The notes: generated from the sequence alone by a model not told the origin. Numbered from the stretch's first letter, positions 43,601-54,700 are shown. The stretch: 64,000 nucleotides of DNA from Pararge aegeria (GCF_905163445.1 NC_053197.1:14694001-14758000); one strand, 5' to 3'. Numbers and translations are program-made.

Positions 43601-46127
43601 TTTCTATCTTGTGGGAGATGAGAGCGAGGCTGGCTGCTTCCAACCTACTTTGCCATTAAGGAATTCATCAAATGTTTAGTAACCTCGCTGTATTAGATGT
43701 GTGTTTACACATTTTTTAAACGTATGTATTGGTAGGTCAAGAATTACATTAGGAATCATGTAGTAAAAGCGTATACTCAACCCCACAAAGGAGTTCTGCA
43801 CCTTTCGCAGACGATAAGCAGATATCACTAATTTATGTCTGTTTCTGGTAGGTAAGTCGATTGTTAATTTTAGCTTTTTGTTTATAGAGTAATATTTTGT
43901 CTCACAAAGACTATATTATTATAAATATAAATATGTTAGTGCCTTAAAACATGGGGTCCTCTGATTAAGTACATATCTTCAAGCGGTGTTCTCACGCCCG
44001 ATGGCGTCAACGCCATCTGTTCGTGCCTCCGCGAACATCGCTGATGCACTACAGATTCTACTTTACTCTACTATTCAGTTTCATATGAGTAAAAAAAACT
44101 GTTGTATTAAGTTATACTTCTTATGGCGCTAGGGAGAAATGATGAGAGTACATTTTTAAGATGCGCGCGCACACTGTCACAAAAAACCGACACCCTGGAG
44201 CTATATACTTAGTCAACATTCTAGTTATTCAAAAAAAGTTACTAACAAAGTAAAAGTAAGGTTGTTTGCGTGAGAACTGACAACTGTATTGTATTTATTT
44301 GTGATATTTAAATAAACTTTATTTAACTGTCTAATGCGTTGTAATAAAAATTTCAATGTCTTTTTTCTATTGTTAGTGCCGTTTTTTCTACAAACGTAGA
44401 ATAAGGCAAGATATAAAAAGATGCCAAAGAAGTACCACTACTAACGCGTGTAAATAAGTACCCACATATTTTTTTATTTTACACTAATATATAGTGAATC
44501 TTTTCAGGAAAAAGTCCAACTGGTGAAGCCCTGGATTATCTGGACGTCGCTTCAAGTGTTGGTCTCTTTACTGGTCTTCGTGTTCTGGTCTACCCTCAGC
44601 GTCATTAAACATTACGGGAATAACTCTCTCCTCATCTATGTCGTCGAGTTTTTGGGCTTGAGTAAGTTTCTGAAGGTCAACATTTGGACTTCACCTTTCC
44701 TTCGTGACTCGTAGTGTATGGGGAGTGAAAGGGGGTGGGGGGCTGCAATTACCGATTTTCAAGTAACATAAATTTTAAACTAAGATTTTCGTGGTTAATC
44801 AACATTTCTTATCCCGTCCCGTCGTGACCACGATCCATGCAACTGGGTCGAAATATCGACAAGTACAAAAATATTATCGTGGTACCATGTACCCGTTGAA
44901 CTATATTTAAGAAACTTGAAGTTTAACTATAAAAACGAAGGGTTTTATATGTGCGAATATTGAATGCATGTTTATAGCTTTTTGTAATACTATAGTTATT
45001 TCTACTAACTAAATTCCAACCCAACTCTTCCCTTTTCGGTTACGAGCACTGACACCTGTCTGCCTCGCTAGTCTAGTGGTTAGCATGCTTGATTACGGAT
45101 CACGACATCTTAGGTTCGATTCCCTCATCGACCAAGAAATATTATGTGTTGGATTTTTCAGTTCAAAAATTCTCCGTACACCATCCTGGACTTAGCAAAA
45201 TGGTGGTGACACTAGTATAACTTATAATACCGAACTACAAGTATAGTGTAAAATCCTATATAGGCCGGCTATATTTAAATAAATCGGTTTCTACGCGACA
45301 TCGCACCGGAACACTAAATCGCTTTGCGGTACGTCTTTGCCGGTAAGGTAACTAGCTACGGCCAAAGCCACCCACCAAACCAGACCAGAGAAAATTCAGA
45401 AATTCGGAAATCAAACCCGAGACCCCCTAGTTAAAAATTCACAGCGATTTTCGATTTTCGGATGGACGCCGATAACCACCTTAGGGGTTGCTACGGCGTC
45501 ACCGGGGGAGTGGGGCGAGCGCGAAAGCTCGCCATGAGAAGAGTCCCAGGGCTTGACGACATCGGGGGGAAGTGGGAGACGTCGACCCGAGGTTGCCTCG
45601 GTTCGGCTCGGTTCGATGTTAATCTGAGTGTAAATTCACAAGAAGGTTGAGCCAAGGAGGTTGTCATTTATGAGAAACAGTAGATGGGATTTAGTGCTTG
45701 TTATTTGACGGCCTATTGGCGCAGTTTGCAGCGACTCTGCTTTCTGAGTCCAAGGCTGTGGGTTCGATTCCCACTACTGGAAAATGTTTGTGTGATGAGC
45801 ATGAATGTTTTTCAGTGTCTGGATGTTTAAATGTATATCCGAAGTATTTATGTATATTATTTATAAAAAATATTCATAAGTCATCTTAGTACCCATAACA
45901 CAAGCTACGCTTAAATTGGTTCTAGGTGGCGATGTGTGTATTGTCGTAGTATATTTATTTATTTATTTAGCGAGAATTACAATAAAACCTCTTTTATTTC
46001 AGCCGTCCGGTTCTACATGTTGATGATAGTTTCCAGCTTCTACAAGCATTTGCTAGAGAGAACCCAAGAGGAGAGGGAGAGGTTACGGGATTTAGTGAAG
46101 TCTGAACATTGGTATACCGCTGCTTGA
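31682..46127 (+). CDS. Gene C: four-transmembrane protein, DUF4728-like, 5 exons
   Basis: Exons 31682-31691, 37599-37693, 40820-40993, 44508-44661 and 46003-46127 join with phases 1, 0, 0, 1 to give 185 aa. The N-terminal end is MKSRFHLSLDNIPTQSSFAC. Four hydrophobic segments are at about residues 27-50, 65-92, 103-126 and 134-158. A Trp/Pro/Asp loop (PPHWTPDDVDV) lies between segments 1 and 2. The tail after segment 4 is charged (LLERTQEERERLRDLVK). The CLSLKFGSVLSALILI motif and overall layout recall the small insect membrane proteins grouped as DUF4728; this is from memory, and the function of that group is unknown to me. Location is inferred to be a cellular membrane with both ends inside. 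A related gene on the opposite strand ends 2.5 kb downstream. Confidence 0.85.
31969..32108. mobile_element. hAT-type MITE in gene C intron 1
   Basis: TIRs cagtggcgtgcac and gtgcacgccactg; flanking 8-mers cgaacatg and cgaacagg match at 7 positions. The surrounding sequence (gcccgctaacttcttagact) is a family 3 SINE tail, the same kind of target as at 18132. Confidence 0.78.
32200..33325. other. Gene C intron 1, first part: AT-rich, one hairpin
   Basis: LINE or RTE-like scraps lie at 32640-33010. A perfect hairpin lies at 33268-33310. No exon recognised. Confidence 0.45.
33268..33310. repeat. Perfect 18-bp inverted repeat
   Basis: cgtgcaggggtctcacat and its exact reverse complement are separated by 7 nt (tctttgg). 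It lies just outside the Harbinger-type composite element and may be a relic of an excision or repair event. Confidence 0.8.
33579..34981. repeat. Left arm of the fold-back
   Basis: Inverted copy of 35500-36943. It starts agggctagcatgggcggggg and ends gtgttatgcagg. It lacks about 44 bp found in the right arm near 35563-35606. Confidence 0.85.
34150..34500 (+). pseudogene. Harbinger Myb/SANT-like accessory protein remnant (left arm)
   Basis: Frame pieces include KIQLQMLVDFM, HLATGEFTGTL, WQILVITEGAWARRDGQSVE and, after a possible 90-nt intron ending TTTGCAG, TWQDIKKAATARGRSTTGN. The order of motifs fits the Myb-like DNA-binding protein that accompanies Harbinger transposases. A frameshift lies near 34262-34270. 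The right arm holds the same fragment on the minus strand (about 36020-36365). Confidence 0.65.
35287..35549 (+). pseudogene. PIF/Harbinger (HARBI1-like) transposase, C-terminal part
   Basis: Beginning at GGGGACTCAGGC the frame reads GDSGYALGPWMMTPDLEAAP, then RNCVERANRYLKDTFRSLG, LHYSPEKASPLIYACITLYN and IMHHYRRVL before a stop. GDSGYxL.PW contains the second catalytic Asp and VER the Glu of the DDE triad known for this family. The N-terminal half with the first Asp is absent, so it cannot be active. Confidence 0.82.
35500..36943. repeat. Right arm of the fold-back
   Basis: Starts cctgcataacactttataat, inside the transposase frame, and ends cccccgcccatgctagccct. Because the coding frame runs from the centre into this arm, this side looks like the original and the left arm like the copy. 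Confidence 0.8.
36020..36365 (-). pseudogene. Harbinger Myb/SANT-like remnant (right arm)
   Basis: Inverted copy of the left-arm fragment with the same frame break and a few base changes, for example cttccagtgg where the left arm has ctcccagtgg. Confidence 0.6.
37268..37440 (-). pseudogene. LINE ORF2 C-terminal fragment
   Basis: On the minus strand this matches the plus-strand copy at 50360-50510, which translates to LGCWIKGRIQKAVVLETARI. I recognise GRIQKAVxLxTARIVRRFL as the end of a lepidopteran LINE protein. It is only a fragment. Confidence 0.5.
37465..37573 (+). mobile_element. Half Harbinger-type MITE next to gene C exon 2
   Basis: gcgccagtgctctgacagtt, gataaagctgtgggagaagt and the end ccatactagccct match the right half of the family. 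The left half is missing; upstream at 37268-37440 is a LINE-like fragment that reappears inverted at 50360-50510. Confidence 0.65.
37599..37693 (+). CDS. Gene C exon 2
   Basis: Acceptor TGTTTTAG, donor GTAAGT, phases 1 and 0. It encodes the N-terminal arm and the start of membrane segment 1. The acceptor is only 25 nt after a Harbinger-type MITE end (37465-37573), and the CTGAT possible branch site is at that junction. Confidence 0.82.
37785..38035 (-). repeat. LINE 3' end, minus orientation
   Basis: Reverse of the family end: ttcaaaattcatttatttct ... accaccggttcggaaagcag ... gagaagagccggcaagaaac. Other minus copies are at 43435-43690 and 58145-58390. Confidence 0.7.
38456..39720 (-). pseudogene. 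LINE (non-LTR retrotransposon), 5'-truncated, reverse transcriptase remnant
   Basis: The minus strand carries the polymerase motif YADD (39656-39645) in HMYADDIQIYRSSTLQNLG, then AISE, a TGA where Trp is expected, SRQYGLKVNPAKSKAIVIG, LSIPSVIYNGIAIPF and LSILDYADASFLNL. The terminal block FSVRAVELWNALPLSIRRSK follows. The 3' part includes the ggcggccttatcgcttaata hairpin motif at 38540-38559 found at other LINE ends. In-frame stops and truncation show it is dead. It lies in gene C intron 2. Confidence 0.8.
39721..40110 (+). repeat. RTE-like tail
   Basis: tactagcggtccctcgcgac, gactctgtccgcgtata and aacaaacaaataaggaaaca follow the pattern of the ctagctgttgcccgcgactt family seen at 41242 and 53246. 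Confidence 0.5.
40111..40568. mobile_element. TIR MITE (ACGTGTAA family)
   Basis: Ends aacgtgtaaa and ttacacgttgta. It contains a short internal repetition of tttagaggtacat...gtctctg at about 40148-40218. Followed by a LINE 3' end at 40590-40775. Confidence 0.7.
40590..40775 (+). repeat. LINE 3' end (gcgtttggaaccctcgtag family)
   Basis: ggcttagtttgttgtgggct ... cctacttgaataaagatatt. It ends 45 nt before gene C exon 3. Other copies are at 5395-5590, 14385-14500, 53995-54120 and 55765-55960. Confidence 0.7.
40820..40993 (+). CDS. Gene C exon 3 (intact copy, 3a)
   Basis: Acceptor ATGTTCCAG, donor GTATGT, 58 codons, phase 0 on both sides. It encodes the end of segment 1, the PPHWTPDDVDV loop and segment 2. 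A diverged second copy lies 770 bp downstream. Confidence 0.88.
41093..41609 (-). repeat. SINE (family 1) split by an RTE-like insertion
   Basis: SINE sequence at 41093-41240 resumes at 41537-41609. The break is filled by an RTE-like tail (41242-41536, ctagctgttgcccgcgactt ... ggagatttttatatattaag). The SINE occupies the place of the 5' part of duplicated exon 3b. Confidence 0.75.
41641..41763 (+). pseudogene. Gene C exon 3b: 5'-truncated duplicate exon
   Basis: The last 120 nt of exon 3 are present again without indels (96 of 120 positions identical by my hand count), including the GTATGT donor. The translation is PHWTPDDVDIKVSYGVVTCV onward. Seven codon changes are silent and several others conservative. 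The first 54 nt of exon 3 are missing; an in-frame TGA (41623-41625) and SINE sequence stand in their place, and no acceptor in phase 0 remains. Confidence 0.8.
42210..42378. mobile_element. Fold-back MITE, 169 bp, with CAGGGTGATTA ends
   Basis: The arms cagggtgatta ... tcactgctgtcaaacgtcac and gtgacgtttgacagcagtga ... taatcaccctg pair across nearly the whole element, with a short AT-rich loop. CGG stands on both sides, and the flanks (gaccgg / cggaacacag) rejoin as gaccggaacacag, the sequence of a dispersed repeat seen near 1186, so it is inserted in that repeat. Confidence 0.8.
42460..42805 (+). pseudogene. LINE 3' end with ORF2 C-terminal piece
   Basis: RFYNMIPMVILDLPMHKFKE, then HLLQRGYYKINEFLNDKVAW, then a stop and the family 3' region ending in aaataaatgaattttgaatt. 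A second copy at 56460-56895 aligns throughout. Confidence 0.7.
42893..42966. repeat. Perfect 35-bp inverted repeat (hairpin)
   Basis: A 35-nt arm starting cagtgagatgccttattgcc is followed after four bases (aata) by its exact reverse complement. It lies in gene C intron 3. Confidence 0.9.
43435..43690 (-). repeat. LINE 3' end, minus orientation
   Basis: ttcaagtaggcctactttat ... ccgagaagagccggcaagaa ... ctcgctgtattagatgtg. Closely related to the copy at 37785-38035. Confidence 0.7.
44095..44455 (+). mobile_element. Right-end copy of the long-TIR element
   Basis: gatgcgcgcgcacactgtca, aaaaaaccgacaccctgga and ctattgttagtgccgttttt match 7025-7508. It ends about 50 nt before gene C exon 4. Confidence 0.65.
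44508..44661 (+). CDS. Gene C exon 4
   Basis: Acceptor CTTTTCAG, donor GTAAGT, phase 0 in and phase 1 out. It encodes membrane segment 3 (WIIWTSLQVLVSLLVFVFW) and the start of segment 4. Confidence 0.88.
44715..45700. repeat. Gene C intron 4: SINE pieces and GC-rich repeat
   Basis: Positions 45062-45145 are a tRNA-like SINE head. Positions 45290-45440 are a minus family 3 SINE. Positions 45455-45640 are GC-rich; their end (gtcgacccgaggttgcctcg ... cggctcg) is the inverted counterpart of 23415-23460, so this is a dispersed repeat rather than a gene. Confidence 0.5.
45707..45969 (+). repeat. SINE (family 1)
   Basis: Head gacggcctattggcgcagtt, box-B-like gggttcgattccc, tail tatttatttatttatttag. 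It ends about 33 nt before gene C exon 5, between branch region and acceptor context. Confidence 0.8.
46003..46127 (+). CDS. Gene C exon 5 (last)
   Basis: Acceptor TTTATTTCAG; the phase fits exon 4. It encodes segment 4 and the charged C-terminal tail, ending at TGA. A family 1 SINE ends about 33 nt before this exon. A candidate AATAAA is at 46397-46402. Confidence 0.85.
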
Positions 46128-46860
46128 ATTAGCGCAAATAGACACTGGCTGCGTCGGAGCATAGCATTGCACTTTGTATAAAAAAAAAAAAAAAATTGTA
46201 GCTTTGACAGTTATTTTCCTAAAACCGGATTATACCATAGCGGAAAAATTTAATTTTGAAAAAAAAAACGGAGGCGTTAAAGTCACATGCCGGGGATCCA
46301 AACTTCCCTTGAAAGTCCAAACACTAGGCTTTTTTGATTAATTTTTTTGTTTTTTTAATTAGTGTAGTTGGCTTGATGGATCTTATTGATAATACTAATA
46401 AATAAATAAAAAATTAATGCTATGACACTGGTTATCTCTAGTCTAGGTATATAGGTATATTCCAATGCAATGCGCTTACCTTAGGAACTATATCACAAAC
46501 TTATAATTAAATACGCCCTATTTTCGTCATATGACATGTTATTGCTTCCAACGTTAGATCGAACGTGGCCCGATAAGGTACTATAGAAAAGGATATTATA
46601 TCTAGAAAAAAAGGGCGTAAGTATAATAAATTGCCTTATTTATTCATAGCTCATTTAAGATAGTTTAAATTATGACGCGAGTTGAAAGGTTAATATTGTT
46701 TAATGCGACATTTTGGACATTAATGGAACAGTTTTTTTGGACATCCTTTGAGCCTATCAGAGGAAATAGGAACCACTTATCTGGTTTAAAAAGGGATTTC
46801 AATCCAGAAAAATTGTTACTATTCAAATAATTTATGGAGATTTGAGAAGTTACCTTTTAC

Positions 46861-46898
46861 AAATTTTTCATAAATCCGTAGAGATTTATGAAAAATTT
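46861..46898. repeat. Perfect 16-bp inverted repeat
   Basis: aaatttttcataaatc and gatttatgaaaaattt are separated by cgtaga. The hairpin lies between two convergent genes. Confidence 0.85.
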
Positions 46899-47504
46899 CA
46901 GAAAAGTACTAAAATTGTATACAACTAATAACCTTCGATATCATTCGTGATATAATATATATTGTTTTTGCAATAAAAAAAATAATTTATTTATTATTTC
47001 ATCCTTATCATATCTACAACCATCCATCCATACATCCATCACCGTTGGAAGCCACATCTAAAAGACTATATAAAGCTAATAAAAAAAAAACATTTATGTA
47101 AAAATATTTTATTTGGCGTAAACTTTCTTTTCTTTCTATAATCTTTTCAAAAATGACTTAAGAAAATATAATCTTATTATATTTACAAATATATCTTAAT
47201 ATTCTTTTAAAATAAGTAAATAATTTTAAGAAATCTATTTGTTATTCTCTTCCATTATGTTTTGATTATAAATATATTACTAGCAAAATTTGTGTAGTAG
47301 GGTCGTAACTTCGTATTAAATTTTGACACAACTTTATACAAATTTGGTATATTATAAATATAAAAAAGATACATCAGAGTTTCATGCAAGAAGGCAAAAT
47401 ATACTAAAACCTAGATTGTATATTTTATTAAAATTAGTAAAGCCACAATGCGTTATATATGATTTTGGTCAATGATCTTTAAGTGTTAGATTTTTAATAA
47501 TATA

Positions 47505-47877
47505 TACAACGTGTAACAGAATTACGAAATAATATTAAAGGATGCATAAGTATATTTCATGAGGAATCACCCTGTAAAAATATTAAATCCAAACAAGCAT
47601 ATTTATTTTTCCATACAAACTAATTCAAAACATTCTAAGTGTCTTCTTATGACAACCCTATTGAAGATGAAAGACCGGCATGCGCAAATTTTTATTTTAA
47701 TTTTGCATGTGATGTTAGAGCTGTATCTGTTTTATTTCAGTAAAAACAACGGCAGTGGTTTACTCAAAAACTATTAGGTTTACGGTTTTATAGAAAATTC
47801 TCAGAGACAGTACATAATGTAGCTCTAAATAAATAAATCCTGTGAAGTATCATTTCGGTTTTCCTTTACACGTTGTA
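47505..47877. mobile_element. TIR MITE (ACGTGTAA family), complete copy
   Basis: Ends tacaacgtgtaa and tttacacgttgta, flanked by TA on both sides. Length is 373 bp, with no coding capacity. The TA target suggests a mariner-like origin (inference). Confidence 0.78.
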
Positions 47878-48631
47878 TATTTGGTCAAGGAGCTATATAA
47901 TTTATTACCATTGATATAATATTAAAAGTCACAATATGGCGACATCTACAAGTTATAACAATTATTACAAGAAATATTTATTTATTTATATAACTGTATT
48001 TTTTTTTTACAAAAGCAGACTCTGTCTATCCTATCTTTAGAATTTTAGTAGCAATCACAGATTTTAAATTACTATATTCCGAAAGCTTACAATTTGTACA
48101 TCGTATATTAATTCATAGTTAGCTTTAAAAATATACGTTATCTTCAATAGAATTGCGCGTATATATGTTTGGGTACCATGTGCATTTATCACCAGGAAAA
48201 AAAATAGTCAATTTAATTACACAGATTTAAGAATATACGAAACCCTCATTCAGCAATTATTGCACTTCGCTGAATGTTGCTAGCTCACAAATTTTTCCCC
48301 ATGTAAATGTTTAGAACATTAGAGGTAAAATAATTACTGTGAACTGCTAAATGGAATAACCGCCTGTTTAAGAAACACTACTTGAGTGGAGTGATTCTGT
48401 ACTTCAATATAAGTCGTATACACGGTTTCTGTATGTTCTTAATTATTATATGTTTAATCAATTTCCACGGATACGAACTAAAGAGCTTGGACAATTTTTT
48501 TTAGTTCCCGTTCGAAAAGGCAAAGGTATGTCACCGTACAGCCAAATATTGGGAAAAATTATAGCTTAATATTATTCGGTAACTTAATTAACCTAAATAA
48601 GAAGCTACTTTATGATACTTTATGATTATCA

Positions 48632-48729
48632 CTATGCGAGGTCCTGATCGCGGGTGTACTTCACGGTTCCGTCTCTCTTCATCTTCACTATGGAACTCCA
48701 AATTAAGATCACCAGATAGATTTGTACCA
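48632..48729 (-). CDS. Gene D last exon
   Basis: Acceptor TTTTCCAG; the phase fits. Encodes segment 4 and a short charged tail, then TAG. It lacks the longer Glu/Arg-rich tail of gene C. Confidence 0.88.
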
Positions 48730-51700
48730 CTGGAAAATAAAATAAAACAAATGTAGACTTAAAAATGACAATAACAATAAGTTTATTTCATATAACAGTT
48801 ACATAATAAATCAAAAACAATAAAAGATTAAATAAACATAATGTGCATCAAGAAAACCCAAAATCGATAACACTGCTTGATGACAGTGCAAGACTGATGC
48901 CCGTTTTCACTAAACCTAGGCATCGCCTAAATGGTATGCATAATGACTTAGACGATGTCAATGAAAAAAAATGTTTCACCAACTTACAGCATACATCAAC
49001 AATTCGCCGGATCTCCTTAAATTAGGCGTTTCTTATTGAGGCATTGCCTTGTTCGTCATTAGTGAAAACGGGCACGAGTCGCAGTTATTAACGCCATACC
49101 AACCATAACTTAATATAAGGTTTTATATTTTAATAATGCCACTGAATTTTAGTGAGATTAATAAAAAAAACAAAACTAAATTCAGTTAAATTAAATTCAA
49201 AAAGCGCAAGTTAACATGCTAAACTGCTGTATCCCTGGTAGAAGAAACCGATCACAAAGTAATCTGTGTCTAAAATTCCACTTCAAATTAGCCCTTGACT
49301 GCAATCTATCTAAGATGGTAACGGGCTAACCTGTTAGGGGTATGGCAGTTACCCCTAATCAGTGTCTACGTTAAAAAAAAGAGTAAGCTAGCTCTTGTAT
49401 AACTTACCCAGTTGGAAAAGTATCAGGAACAGCTCGCTAGCCGTTTCCCTGGTGAGGAAAGCGATGCTGTACACGAAACCGATTATTGAGAACACTATCT
49501 CGAAGTACAGGTAAACCTTCATGAGAAGTACGCGTTTCTGGAATTAAAAAAAACAACACTGATTTATATTGTCTATGATTACGTACCTTTTTTGTTTTGC
49601 GCGAGTTTTAGCTTTAACTGTCGCCTGCGTTCTTCGTTTGCATCTAATACGGTTTTTTTACAAATCCTGTGGGAACCGTTTGTTTTGTAAATAAAAATCT
49701 AAATAGGCCAAAAATAGACAGATCGGTTGCTTAGTAAAGGCGTTAAAGAAATACAAACAAAAATGAGACTAAAATAGGCTTTTTATCCCACTTTTATTAT
49801 AAAAAAATCAGCTCCACGGGTTTATAAAAAAACCGTATAAAATATGTGTCTGTATTACATACTGGATGTTGCCCGCGTTAATAATCCGATCTTATTGCGG
49901 ATTTTTATATACACACCGCGAGGGAACCCTTTGTTTTCCTGGAATAAAGAGTAGATTTAGTAATGGAATTCATAGCCAAGATAGAGTCTCGGTCAAGAAG
50001 CCATACGGCAACCATAGACAATGGGAACCCACGATTTGGCAGATGTCTGTTTTGGCAATTTGGAGACTTGCGGAATTTCGAAATTTACGTTCTCAACTGT
50101 CAAATACCTTTATCATATAAAATTACCTGAACTCCATTCTGTTAGAGAATTTTCAGCTACTATCTATGACAAAAAACATTTAACCCCTACATAAATGTTA
50201 AATGTTAGATTTTGGGGGATTGGTCTCCGCTCGAAAATCTTTTTCGCATTTATAATATCAGTAAGGATAACATAAAAACAGAAGAAGAAAGAAGAATCAC
50301 TGTATTGCAAGCGAAACATAAACAGATAACACAAAGTAACAATAATAACAATAACCAACATCTTAAGAAGCTTTCACTTGGTTGTTGGATCAAGGGTCGG
50401 ATACAGAAGGCAGTAGTCCTTGAAACGGCGCGTATTGTGAGGAGGGACTCTGAAACCCTGACCACCGGTTGCTTGGGCATTCAGAAGCCCCGCAAGCGGA
50501 GGGTGGAAGTTTTTTTTTTTTATAAATTTTTAATAGTTTTTTAATTTATTTTTAAGCATTGTTAATAATTAAAAAAAAAAAAAGAAAACGAATAAATTAT
50601 AGAGATGAAAAAATAACAATAAAAAAAAAGTAGACAAAAGCGGCCTTAACGCTGAAAGCAATCTATTACAGACAACCTTTAGACAATAGAATCTCCAGTA
50701 GTTGCAAGAAAACAGTGAAAACAAGGCGATCGGTCAACTGCATACCGATTAGCACTTTTAATGAAGTCAGGTTTACTTTTGTTAACAGTCTTTCTTTATT
50801 TGGTGATTTCCATTCATTATTTTACGAGACTAATGGACCGGCAAGGCCGCTCTGTAGATCTAGTTAGCGTATAGCTTTAACTCTTCCGGGTCAACACGTT
50901 TCACCTAAATATTTCTTTTAAAGGCTATAACTGTTTTCACTATCTAGTGAAAGTTATCATAGGCTTATTAAGAAACGTAACGCACAGAAATAATACTGTA
51001 AAACTTCACAGGCAGGTGATAGCCCAGTGGGTAGGAGCTGGACTTCAATTTCGGGGGAATGAGTTCGAATCCCAACACGCAACTCTAACTGAGAAAAGTT
51101 ATATGCGTTATAAGTAGTTAAAACATCACTTGCTTCAACGGCGAAGGAAAACATCATAAGGAAACCTGCATGCCTGAGAGTTCTCTATTATGTTTTCATG
51201 GAGGAGACTCGTGCCCTGTAGATTGATATGACGATGAAGATGACACAGAAAGAAGCAGTAGACAACAGAATGGAAAGAATTTCCGGATATTTGCTAAGCT
51301 CAAGGTTACATTGTTCGTTTTTTAAATCTCACGCAAACCGTTTTCGGGAATAAAGTTTTCATTTTTAGTTTTCTTTTCCGAAATAAAGATAAATAATAAA
51401 GGTTCTATGGCTGTCTCAAGAAAAGTTCTAGCCAGAGAACGCAAATGTGTTTTTCGGTCGCTGGTATATCATATTAAATCGAAATTGTGGTTTCTATCTA
51501 ACTTGCATTCATATAATCTGTGGTAAACAACGAAATGTTTTCTTTCATTCAATAAATTGACACGACAAAAAATAGTACTATGCTTTTCCAGGGGATACGG
51601 TGTGAAAAGGAGAGCTTTTTTTAGGCTCGTCAGACGTCAATGCATCTGAGGTCAGTTTCAGAGGTTGTGCCGATTATGTTTTATAATCGACATTAACTGT

Positions 51701-54700
51701 CTCGCTATGATCTCGAGTGTTATTCTATTGAAGATATTCCTATATAAGTAACTGTCCGCGTTTTTCGTCTTCGATTATTACGGTTTTTGAAGTTATATTT
51801 CTTTTGGCGCGTTAGGGAAAAATTATAAGCGCGCGCACACCGTCACGAAAAACCGACACCCTTAAGTTAGCTATAAGTTAGCTATAAGCTATAAGCTATA
51901 TCTGCGGGCTCATTCCGGTGATATAATTGATTCAATAAATATAAAATCTAAAATTTTAATGTTGAATTAAACTTGGTTTTCCGATAACTGTCTTTAACTA
52001 ATAAGTGTTCCAAATTTAATTATATTATTATGTGTTCTTTAATTATGTAGAAATATTTTTTTGTGATAAATAAACTTTATTTTACTAGATAGTGCGTTAT
52101 AATAAACTTTCAATGTCGAAATTTCAAATCGAGTTGAGTGGTTGCTTAGTGAGGGCGTAAAGGAAGGACAAACAAACAAAGAAACACATTTATAATATTA
52201 TAAAGATAACAAGCGATTACCAAACCATTAATAAATTTCATACCATTGCTACTTAACTAAATTGGTCGGATATTGGCACTGACATTGACGTCATAAGATG
52301 CCATTACTCTGACATTGGCGTCACGTGGTGGTGCATACGTTGACATTGAAATAGTGAGTTTGTGAGTCTACTTTTGTTACTAGACTTGCTAACTTAAGAT
52401 GGTCGTCTACCGTTCAGTCTAATCGCAAGCAATAATAATGAAAACAAGTTTGGATTTAAGAACCAAATTGAACAATATTTATTGGCCAAACAGATGGACA
52501 TGTGGCGGAGTCATCTTTTCTCTAGTGATAGTCTGTAAACTTTACATTCTATTGTAATATTATATAGCTGTAGTTGTAGTTGTTTAAGTTATGTATTTAC
52601 CTTTTACACTGTGTATCTTAATTATTTATCGATATGTTTGTTTTTGTTTGTAGCCATCCACTGACCACGTTTTAATATTTAAATTTCAGCTAAAGTTATT
52701 TAAGTAACAAAAGAAACAAGCGAAATAAATATTAAAAAACAGTAATAAAATAAATACTATGGTAGCTAACTAAATAAACCCGAAACTATAATAATAATAT
52801 GTAATATGTTAATTTTATATCATGTTAAATCCATCAATAGTATAGTAACCTCGATGTATTAAATGTGTTTTTACACATTCTTTAAACTTATGTAATGTAA
52901 AAAATAAAATCTAATATTACTTTCGGTAGCATGTTATAAAAGCTTATACTCAACCCCACAACATTTTTCTGTACTTTCATAAGACGATATGCTGAAATCA
53001 CTAATTTATGACCGTTTCTAGTAGTAAGTCGATTGTTTATATCCACTTTATTTATAAAGATTAATGTTTTGTTTTACTAAGATTAGTTTGTTATAATATT
53101 TGTTACTATATTAGGTATGAGTATTTATGTTTATTTTTCATAAAAATATTCATCAGTCATCATAGTACCCATAACACAAGCTACGCTTACTTTGGGGCTA
53201 GATGGTGATGTTAGTACAGTCGTAATATATTTATTTATTAACTACTAGCTGTTGCCCGCGACTTCGTCCGCTTTTGTTTTTGTTTTTCGAAAGACATGTG
53301 CCTCATAAATGTGGCAGCACTTTATGTGTTTAGGATATCTAAGTCTAGTGTAAAATCGTCAAATACTTTCGTCCCCTCTCCCGAGAAAACTGAGCTTAAT
53401 TTCAGAATAAAAAGCATCCTATATTACTTCTAATACCTTCAGGAATATGTGTACAAAGTTTCGTGATGATCGGTTTGGTAGTTTTTGCGTGAAAGCGTAA
53501 CAAACAAACTTACATTCACATTTATAATATTAGTAGGGATAGAGATTTATCTGCGTTGTCTATTATCTGCTCACAGAAACGTCTCTAAGCCAATTTATAG
53601 GACCCTTTTTAATATTATAGGTTACTAGAAGACCCGATTTATAACTTACCAAATGTAAAGCCACTATGAAGACGATGGTCATGCCGACTTCCAACACCAG
53701 TGCCGTGGTGTCTGCGATCAGTCGAGGGTATTCCGAGGAGTCCTGCAGCTGTGTCTCCGAGTACCTCATGTAGGAGATGTACATCGACAGCAGAGTGGTC
53801 ACCACCACTGTCAGCACCTGAAATTGTATAATTGGGATTTAAAATAAAAATTGCGTAAATAACTTAATATATAGCCAGGTATAAAATGGGCATTATGACA
53901 GTAACAAATCGCTAAAATATTGTATTTATCTATTAATCTACTAAAACTTATTTTTATTTATAATCGTAGTTAGATTGGTATTAGGACCCTCGTAGTTAAT
54001 TATCGCGAATATAGTTATCGCCATCAACTCACTTCTATATCATATTTTACATGGAATGTACGCATCAAAAGTGCCTTCTATGTGCCTATTTGAATAAAGA
54101 AATATTTGACTTCTGACTCTTGATTTTTTTTTTCAATAAATAAACTTTTAACATGTGAAACGGCGTATTCAAAATTATGACGTCACTTCTATGTAAACAT
54201 AATTTTGTAACGTTCATCATATCGACCCATTACCGGTCCACAACAGGGCACGGGTCTCCCACAATGAGAAGGGGTAAAGGCCGTAGTCCACCACACTGGC
54301 CTAGTGCGGATTGGTGGACTCCACATACCTTTGAGAACATTATGTAGAACTAGGTTTCCTCACGATTTTTTCCTTCACCGTCGAAGCAAGTGATATTTTC
54401 AATGACTTAAAACGCACATAACTTAGAAAAGTTAGAGGTGCTGGGATTCGAACTCGGCCCCCCTAAAGTGATGTCGACCTTTGAGCTATCACCACTTCCG
54501 TTCCGGTATGATGTTTTATATGAAAAATGCATCGTATATAAAATGAAGCAGCGAGAAATCTCTGTTACACCACAAGGTCGTTGTAGAAATAAAATAATGT
54601 GAGATGCTCGGTAGATTCCCGGTCAAATGCTTTAAAAACTTAACCGGTTTGTTGTGCAATTAACGTTTACTAGTAAATAATATAAATGCCGATCTCGTGG

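Larger units (their letters stand above)
46128..48631. other. Region between the 3' ends of genes C and D
   Basis: AT-rich, with an A15 run near 46181, a perfect hairpin at 46861-46898 and a MITE at 47505-47877. It should contain the 3' untranslated regions of both convergent genes. No coding exon seen. Confidence 0.5.

Noticed and set aside
45462..45650. GC-rich 62-codon open frame
   Set aside because: Its sequence recurs inverted at 23415-23460, so it is a dispersed repeat, and it has no splice or start context.
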